Source: Trematomus loennbergii (taxonomy: Eukaryota; Chordata; Actinopteri; Perciformes; Nototheniidae). From it: a stretch of DNA of 64,000 nucleotides. Made by a program: the position numbers and the translations under genes. The notes below the pieces were generated by a model. That model was not told the DNA's origin and did not search any database. It saw nothing but the letters and a program-made list of their open reading frames with translations. The stretch is taken from the NCBI GenBank assembly GCA_012861695.1, contig JAAOOA010000086.1:21597771-21661770 (forward strand), in the 5' to 3' direction. This document shows, piece by piece, positions 56,199 through 64,000 of this stretch. The stretch's first letter is position 1; every line of letters begins with the position of its first letter.

Positions 56199-59100
56199 TC
56201 AGATGTCTTTCAGTGAGTCCTGTCCCTTGGGGTTCTCCAGCCAGTGAGGAGGCCAGCTGGCTTTGATGCTGGGGCGGTCCTTCAACAGAGCGTAGTACTC
56301 TCCCAGTTTGGGGTAACGCTCAGCAGACAGCCTGCAGACCAGAAAGAAGATAAAGTTGAAATCTAATGCTACCTCCGCTCCGCCTCCTAAACAAGGCCCG
56401 GCCCCCCCACTGACACTTTACCTCAGCCACATCATAGACTCTATGCATTACATTAATGCACAACAATATTTTGTATTACATCTGATTTTTATTCCATATT
56501 TTATTCCTCTATTCCACTCGATTGCAATGTAGATACTGTTATATTTGACTATATTATTTTTCTAGTTCTCTACCTGTGTTTTTAATTCTTGTTTTTATGC
56601 ACCATGACACCAAGTCAAATTCCTCTTATTTGTAAACCTACCTGGTAATAAACCTGTTTCTGATTCTGATCACTTTTAGTGGTTTGTGCAACTTCTAGAT
56701 AAATGCAACAGCGTTTTCCCACTTACCCAAACCGGAACAGAGTAGCAACAGTTGGAAAAACTGTCACATCGGCCAGAGAGAAGGAAGGTCCTGCCAGGTT
56801 AGAGGCCGAGCCCAGCTAGAAAGAGAGAGGTGACAGATAGCATGTTTCAACGAGACTATGCATGTTTTATTTTGTTTGTTGGTGTGTGTACTTTGCATGC
56901 TCTACCTTCTGCAGGTAGCCCTCCCAGAGCTGGAGTTCAGCGGTCAGAGCTTCCTTGTTTCTCTTCAGAGCCGAGTCATGCCTCTCTTCTTCAGGGACAA
57001 ACCAGGTGTAGTAGATAACTGCGTCTAGAAAAAAACAACACATACATATTAAAGGAAAAGAGCTTTTCTGGGTGTATGAGCTTATTTCCCTCGAGTATTG
57101 CAAAAAGTGTAGCATTTACAAACACCAAAAATGTATTGTTTAAAATATAAAGTTCTTATTGTCAATATATCCAATGAACATTATACAGGGTTCTTACACC
57201 TTTTCCAAAGTCAAATTCAAGCACTTTTCAAGCATTTTCAAGGTGCATTTTCAAGCTTTTCAAGCATCTTACAGCTGTTGTAAATTACATATTTATATAC
57301 ACATACTTATACTCAAATGATTATTTCCCTACCTCACATTAAATCAGATGTTCTTTATGCTATAAACAACCAAATGTGTGTTTCATAATAGCATTCTACA
57401 TGAGGATGAAAATTAATTTTTAGAAAAGAAAACTAAGTTTAATATTTCAAAATGAGTGACCCATCTGTACGTAGACTGGGCATCCCATATAACCTGGCTG
57501 AGCCAATATAAAACAATCAGCCAAATAACTTTTCAATACATTATTGATTACTATTTTTGAGGTACTTTTAGGTTGGCAGTAAACATAAGTCAGAGGTAAA
57601 TGGTTACTTTTACTCCACTACATGTATTGAATACCTTTAGTTACTTTACAGATGTGGATGAATGATGTGAAATATAATCAAGTGTTAAATCAGACTTTAG
57701 TTCCACCTGGAGTAAATTCACAAGCTACCCTGCAGTATACAAAGTCATTCAAACTAGCTGCACCTTTACCAGCTTTGAGAACACTTTAATGATCAATCAT
57801 TATAAAACATATCATATACAATTATTAGGGATGCTCCGATCGCCAATTTTGGGGCCGATCGCCGGAATCAGCTTGTTCCAGAGGTAGATAAAATAGCTAA
57901 GTGTGTTAGGTCTAACTCTTAATGTGTGTTCTGCTCGCTCACCGGTCCGTCACAGCGGGTGGAGCTGCAGGATTTCTGCTTCACACACACGTTGCATACC
58001 GCTATTTTATTGTCACTTTCGGACACTTAAAATACTGCCAGACTAGTGAAGCCATTTTGGCGAGCTTGTTTTGCCGCGCACAGAGAAAAGTGTCATGTAT
58101 TTTACATGCAACGATAGCCTAATCTAAAATGCTCTACTATGGCGTACCTTTCGTGTGGTGTGTGGCGTCAGCGCAGACTCTCGCATCGTTATTGTTGCAC
58201 ACTTTGCAGGAGGCTACTCTTGGGCTTCGCTTGACCCTCGTCTTAGCCATGGCTTGTATTTGTCTTCTGCTAGCCAACGCTCGTTGAAACGGCAACCTCC
58301 TGGCATACTGTCATCTATCACTCTCATCAGAATGCCCAGGTCACACACGTAACAAAAACACTTGCCGGTCACGCGCATTGCGCGGGAAGGCCGGAGCGGA
58401 GCTGTTTTATGTAAAAGCGAAGCAATTAAGCGCGCTCCGACTTCTTTATTTTCTTTTAATCTAAAAAGCGAAGTAAAGCATTTACAATTTCAAGCACTTT
58501 ATCCCAAATTCAAGCACCATTCCCAAAATTCAAGCACTTTTCAAACCTTGAAAACACCTCGTACAATTTCAAGCATTTTCAAGGATTTCCAGCACCCGTA
58601 CGCACCCTGATTTATAGTTGTTTTAAGTTGACTTCATTTTTCGTAAACAGCTGGGCAAAACATTTTTAACAAACTACTCAAATAAGTGTTAGAAGAAGAA
58701 TTTGTGTCCATGGTTTAACACACATTTGTTGCAGGGAGTATTCTCAGCATGGAGAAGTACACTGGCCTCAAAATAAACGATGTGCCCATGTTCATCCTAA
58801 CAATTAAACGTCTTTTATTTGGATTTCTGACAAATAAAAAATAGGCTAGATAATACAACTAATCTTACTTTGCTAAATCTGCCAGAAACTATTATCTTTG
58901 CTTGTATTAAAAGGGGATTTTAAGGGATTAAATGTGGGTCTTACTGAGTTTTTCGTAGAATGTGAGACCCTCAAACATGCGCTGGTACATCAGAGCTTGT
59001 TCTGCAGCGCCGTCTGGGATCAGTTTGGTTCCCTGAGACTTAAACTGACTCTGCCATTCAGAAAGAAAAGACACATCGTCGATGCCACATATCATAATGT

Positions 59101-60668
59101 TGGAATTAGTGTGTATTGCATGCTTTAGCTATTTGTATAATGTCCTCTTTATTTGATATTTTATAATTGTGCACAGGCTCTCTCACCTCCAGGTAAAAAC
59201 AGGCTGCATAGGATCATTCACGTTGTTGTCTCCATGTTTGAAAGATGGAAGCTTTAAAAAACAAAACAGGTTATATTGAGCAAGACAGATGATTTAAGAG
59301 ATAGCCTCATCACCCTCCACCCTGTTTTAATGATACAGCCACAGGTAGCTAATTAAGACAACCTGCTGAGCTGCATTTCAACGACTCTTGGGGAACAACT
59401 GCTGCATACGCTCAGGTTTTAACAAAACATGGTGGTTAGGTTAGCTGACTTTATTACAGTATGTGACCTGTTTTTAATGCAAGTGCCTTTGATCATGTCT
59501 TTTATTCATGTACTGTTCTTAAGTAAAATGTTGAGATCTCCACAACATTTATTTTGTAATAACTTTAATATATTAACAATAATTAGCTGCACCTTTACCA
59601 GCTTTGATAACACTAATGCATCAATAATAATAAGAACATGTCATATATATTATTCTGAAATGGACCATCTGTATGATGAGTACTTTTACTTTTGGTACTT
59701 TAATTATATTTTGATTTCTTTATTAATCCTTTGTACAGATTCTTTTGTACTGTTACTTCAGTAACATTTTGATTGCAGGACTTACTGGGTTACTTGTAAC
59801 AGAGTATTCCTACACTCTGGTACTTCTACTTTTACTCAAATACAAGATTTCTTCCACCTCAAATTACTGCTGATGAACTTGAGCTGCTTCTACTGAAGTG
59901 GCGTAGCTCAGAAGAACGGTTAACTCCAAACTACCTTCATTAAAAAAGTCGATTAAATCTTATCTTATTTTGCCGGTAAATAAATACCACATAAACAAAT
60001 AATTAAGACTTCAAGTGACACATAAGGCTTTATGATAACGTCGGCGTGCTGGTAGCAGACATTACAGTAGGCGCATTGTAGAAATATCTGTTTTAGGTTG
60101 GTTTTTACTGCCCTCTATGGTCAACAATGTGAAAGGCACTTAGTAGGCAAAATAAACCGTAACGTTACAATGATCCAGATACAAAAGCTTTAGTACATTT
60201 AATATACGCCGAATTAAAAAGCACATCCTCACTATTGTTCTTAATCATTCAGTTAAGTTTCAGTAAGAATATATTGTTCCTGGTACATAGGAACACATTA
60301 AATAGGTATGGTTTTTTTAATGGAGTTTGGCTGGAGGTTGTCTATCAGGGATTAGGAAAATGGAGAAGTGTAGCTAGCGTTTGCAATGACTACAAGCGGT
60401 TACCGATAGTATGCGTTATTTTGGGTGAATGAAATGAAAATAGGGTAGTGTTAGTCTTATCTAATTGTATATTTTGCAGGTTACAATGGATTTAGGCTAC
60501 CTGTCCCCTAGCATTTATATCTAACACTTCTTGGGACTTGTGCTCCATTTTCTCAAAGGAGAGCAGTTTGTTGTTGTATCCCTGCAGGTTCTTCTCCTCC
60601 AGAGCGATCATCACCCTCCAGCAGGGCGGAGAGCCGGAGCCCCACAGCAGGGTTATGTTCTCGGCCAT
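56199..60668 (-). CDS. gstr: Glutathione S-transferase rho
   Basis: Cytosolic detoxification enzyme of the fish rho class, conjugating glutathione to electrophiles. Exons: 60501-60668, 59187-59251, 58945-59050, 56906-57024, 56727-56815, 56199-56331. Start MAENITLLWGSGSPPCWRVM with the thioredoxin-fold N-domain; then LPSFKHGD, SQGTKLIPDGAAEQALMYQR, IYYTWFVPEEERHDSALKRN, the helical-domain SFSLADVTVFPTVATLFRFG (N-cap region) and the tail WLENPKGQDSLKDI. With exon 2 corrected by one base the product is 226 residues, the usual rho length. A second upstream ATG in frame (codons from 60731) is less likely because MAENIT matches the family start. Confidence 0.92.
56440..56685 (+). mobile_element. 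LINE 3'-tail fragment with (GATTCT)n
   Basis: Ends 'cctggtaataaacctgtttc' then GATTCTGAT. In a gstr intron. Confidence 0.55.
57187..58610. mobile_element. Composite nested repeat block in a gstr intron
   Basis: The outer ends match as inverted repeats: CAGGGTTCTTACACC at the start and, reversed, CAGGGTGCGTACGGGTGC at the end, both followed by 'ttcaagcatttt' motifs. Inside are a 'tacttttactccactaca' copy (57550-57790) and a 'gggatgctccgatcgccaat' element start (57827). I could not find a clean target duplication for the outer element. Confidence 0.55.
59187..59251 (-). CDS. gstr: gstr exon 2 with 1-nt deficit
   Basis: Reads LPSFKHGDNNVND, then PMQPVFTW in the wrong frame; one more base near 59210-59213 gives SYAACFYLE, which is the glutathione-binding Glu/Asp-Ser region of the family. 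Length 65 nt where phase 0 borders demand 66. Confidence 0.83.
59590..59860. repeat. 'tacttttactcaaatac' family repeat
   Basis: Another copy of the family at 4150-4680, upstream of gstr exon 2. Confidence 0.5.
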
Positions 60669-60849
60669 GATGTCAGCTTTCAGTCCTTCTGTTGCTACTG
60701 AAGAGAGAACAGACAAATGCACAAGAAACACGGAATTTATGTTTTACTCTTTCGACAGTTAATGGGGACTCAAGCTATAATATAAGCTCACGTTGCCACC
60801 TGCTGGTGAGGAGGAGGTATTACAACATATAGATAGAGTTATAGAATGC

Positions 60850-61585
60850 AGATACTTTTGTACTTTTACTTCAGTAATGCAGAATGCAGGACAGTATTTT
60901 TTAGAAATATGACTACTTCTTCAACCACTGAAGATACTGTATCTTGAAATATAGAGTGTTGAAAAGGTTAGCTCCGAATTAATGTTATTTATTGAGGTCC
61001 ATGATGTGATGAAGATGTGAAGGAAGCCTTATCAGAGTGAGAAAGGGATGTCATTTAGGAGGTTGCCCATATGGTCATTTAGAATGTTGGCCATGGTCCT
61101 TTAGAATGTGCTTTGGAGTTTTGGCATTCTGGAATGCTGGAATGTTGGGACAGACTATAAGTTCCAGGCTGATCAATCTCCCTTCATTTGGACAGGAGAG
61201 GCCAAGGAGGGTAGGAGTGTGATCACTTTGAGAGTTTTTTTAAGTAAGATGAGGATTTTTCATGATGAAGGAAACTAACAGGTTTGGTATGACACAGCAG
61301 TGGACTATTTGCAAGATAGTGCTACATTTGGGAGGGATTTAAATGACATGGGGAGGCTGATGATTTTCTTCCTTTTTGTTAACACTGTGAAATAGGCTTC
61401 TTCAGTTATGAGAAAACGATAGATTGTGAACATTTAGCCTGCAAAATTTGCATGCACAAAGTAAGTATTAGAGAATAGGGTTTGTTTTCTTCTGTTTCTT
61501 TACCTATTCTCTACCAGGTAAGGCATTAAGAAAACAGAAAATCCTATGCGGATGTGACTTTGGATCACATGCCGATGTGTCCTTG
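60850..61585. repeat. Dispersed element, copy B (unexpanded)
   Basis: Same element as 37023-37690 plus one half unit of the array, including CTACCAG|GTAAG at about 61511-61522 and 'tgtccttgagcaaggcac'. Here it is not amplified; LINE sequence begins right after. Confidence 0.8.
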
Positions 61586-64000
61586 AGCAAGGCACATCGG
61601 AGACATCGCGGTGAGACGGAGTGGCTCCACGCTTCGGGCTGGGGCCTGCTTCCACCGGGCGTGTGCTGCTGTGCGGAGGAGGATTTGCCGCGGCTGGGGC
61701 CTGCTTTCCACCTGTCCTGGTTCTGCTGTTGCGGAGGCCTGCTCCCACCTGTCGTGTGCTGCAGTGTCGTGTGCTGCTTTGCTGAGGAGACCTTTTACCC
61801 CGGGGATACCACGGAGAGACCGGAGCGCTTCCACGCTGCTGCTTTCGCCTGTCCTTTGCTGCTGTGAGGAGGAGGATTTTTGCCCCAGGAACATCGCGGA
61901 TACTGTGTGCTGGTCTGGGAAAATGGCCCATATCGTGATTCTGCTGTGCCTGTTAACTGTTCTGGACTATGAGAAGATCTCTAGTCATCCTGAGAAGTCT
62001 ACTGGATTCAGGTCTGTTCTGCCACCCGCAGTAGGCATCCCCTGCAAAGGGTCGGATGTGTTACACAAACAGTTACCGGTTACCTTGTCGCAGACAATCT
62101 GCTCGACAAAATATGTTTGTCTTTTTTGTTTGCCTGCGATGATGGTACTTCAGGACTGCTTCTTAAACTCTAATCAAACTCTCGCAGACTTTTCCGGTGA
62201 TTCTAAAGTAGATGACAATGTGTGTGTGTCGATTAAGAGGAAAAGATGCCTGGTTTTTGTTGTTGTTATTACTGTCAGGAAATGTTCAACCTAACCCTGG
62301 TCCGCCCAGTAGTAGTAGTCAGATCGCTACTCCTGCTGATTTTAAAGCTAGGTCTGGGTTGGGTTTCATCCACTTGAATGTGCGCAGTCTGTTAGGTAAA
62401 CTAGATTTTGTCCGCATTTGGGCAAGCTCGACTGACGCTGACGTCATTGTGTTATCAGAAACATGGCTAAATAAAACTATTTTGGCCTCTGACATATCCT
62501 TAAATGGTTATAATGTGTCATACCGACCGGCCTAATAAAGGTGGTGGAGTTGCCATTTATGTTAAGAATAAGTTCAGTGTAACCACATTGGTTTCCAAAT
62601 CTGTCAGTAAGCAATTCGAATTTTTAGCCTTAAATATAGAAGTGGCAAAGGGGCAACAAGTCATGGTGGTGGGGTGTTACAGACCCCCCTCAGCTGTCAA
62701 GGACTCCTTGTCTTCACTAGCAAAACTTTATCGCAACTAGACTATAAGGAAATAGTGCTACTTGGAGATTTTAACTGGGACTGGTTAACTGCAGTATCAG
62801 AGGATTTTAAAAACCTTTGTATCTCTCTGAATGTTACTCAGATTGTTGACAGTCCTACTCGCCCTAACGTTAAGTCCCCTAATAAATCCTCCCTAATTGA
62901 TCTCATTCTAACTAATGTTCCCTATAAATACCCATCTGTGGGAGTATTTGCAAATGATGTGAGTGACCACTGTGTTGTAGCCACAATTAGCGACTGATGT
63001 AGAAACTGCATGGTCTTATTTTTATCTTGGTTTTATGGAAATTATAGATAGACATGCACCCCTACGTACTTTTAGAGTAAAGGGACGAGACAATCCTTGG
63101 TTTTCTGCTGAACTGTCCAGTCTCCTACATGAGAGAAACAAGGCCTGGGCAAAGGCTAGGAAATCAGGCTCAGAGGTAGAATGGCTGTGTTTTAGGCAGC
63201 TAAGAAATAGCTTCACTTCACAGGTCAAAAGTGCTAAGTCGAAGTACTATTTGTCAGTTACTACAGAAAACCTAAATAATCCTAGGAAATTTTGGAAAGC
63301 CATAAAATCGATATCCATCGGTGAGATCCGAAATGAGCTACCTCCGTGCATTACCACAACATCTGGCTCTATATCGGACAGGGCTATGTTAAATTGTTTT
63401 AATGAGCATTTTGTGTCCTGCGGTTCTATGTTTGATTCTGTGACTAACTCTGCTACTGTGAACACCACAGTTGGTGACTCTGAACAATGTGGTCTGGAAA
63501 ACCCTTTCAGTTTTACTCCTTTTACTGTAAATGTTGTTCATGAAGCATTATCTAAGTTAGATCCTAAGAAACCGGCTGGCCCGGACAACGTAGAACCTTT
63601 CTTTTTAAAGATAGCTGCAGATTTTATTGCTCCACCTCTCACTACTCTTTTTAACCTCTCCCTCAGCACAAACACAATTCCTAAAGTATGGAAGTCAGCA
63701 TATGTCCTGCCACTACTAAAAGGAGGGGAGGCAACTGTTTTAAATAACTATAGGCCAATCTCGAAATTGTCAGTTCTGGCTAATGTTCTTGAACGCCTAG
63801 TGAGTGAACAGGTAAAGGAGTTTTTATGTAACAATGACATCCTGTCTAAACATCAGTCAGGTTTCAGAAAGCAACATAGCACCATCACTGCCACAATGAA
63901 AGTGGTGAATGACATTACAAGTATTTTAGATAAAAAGCAGAGTTGTGCAGCTCTATTTATTGACCTTTCCAAAGCGTTTGACACCGTCGATCATCGCATC
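61585..64000 (+). mobile_element. LINE with endonuclease and reverse transcriptase, 3' end outside window
   Basis: GC-rich 5' region with imperfect ~70-bp repeats (61615-61860), then a leader from MAHIVILLCLL (61923), a hydrophobic run ending LSGNVQPNPGP, and an APE-type endonuclease: FIHLNVRSL, VIVLSETWL, GCYRPPS, LLGDFNWDW, SLIDLILTN, VSDHCVV. Reverse transcriptase follows: KFWKAIKS, KKPAGPDNV, NYRPISKLSVL, KHQSGFRKQHST and FIDLSKAFDTVDH at the window end. The frame changes at about 62248, 62533, 62725 and 62993. CR1/L2/Rex1-like group is likely; the clade is not resolved. Confidence 0.9.

Noticed and set aside
61611..62294. 227-codon frame as a host gene
   Set aside because: Its second half leads straight into the LINE endonuclease and its first half is the repeated GC-rich LINE 5' region.

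Overview
This is eukaryotic, almost certainly teleost fish, genomic DNA. Genes are split into short exons with GT-AG borders. One gene is the fish-type rho class glutathione S-transferase. Introns and spacers are full of typical fish repeats: CA/GT microsatellites, LINE 3' tails, hAT-type MITEs and the 'tacttttactccactaca' family. I worked exon borders out by hand from splice signals, reading phase and remembered family sequence; no alignment was run.

Layout. (1) 694-10734, minus: central exons of trak1, a mitochondrial kinesin/dynein adaptor; its 3' exons lie before base 1. (2) 10.7-17.8 kb: spacer with an old duplicated fragment that looks like slc22a13 intron 2/exon 3, and a 63-bp perfect palindrome. 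(3) 17778-23947, plus: a ten-exon organic anion transporter close to slc22a13. (4) 25979-36291, minus: a complete eleven-exon papain-family protease of the 'counting factor associated protein D-like' type, 550 codons, all catalytic residues present. (5) 37.7-42.3 kb: thirteen ~355-bp tandem units, each with an acceptor-like tract butted to a donor-like site. (6) 44483-54802, minus: the FH2-to-C-terminus half of fhod3, including a 24-nt acidic microexon and a 1.2-kb 10-bp minisatellite in its last intron. (7) 54996-55095: 100 N. (8) 56199-60668, minus: six-exon gstr. (9) 61.58 kb to the end, plus: a LINE with endonuclease and reverse transcriptase, running off the window.

The genes are unrelated in function (organelle transport, anion uptake, lysosomal/secreted proteolysis, actin assembly, detoxification). 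trak1 next to slc22a13 recalls human 3p22, where SLC22A13 and TRAK1 both lie.

Two points matter to any user. First, trak1, slc22a13, fhod3 and gstr all carry exons whose length is wrong by one or two bases although the flanking phases and protein match demand otherwise. The best explanation is leftover consensus indels, not four pseudogenes. Second, the 5' half of fhod3 is absent on the far side of the N gap, so the gap may hide much sequence or a wrong join.
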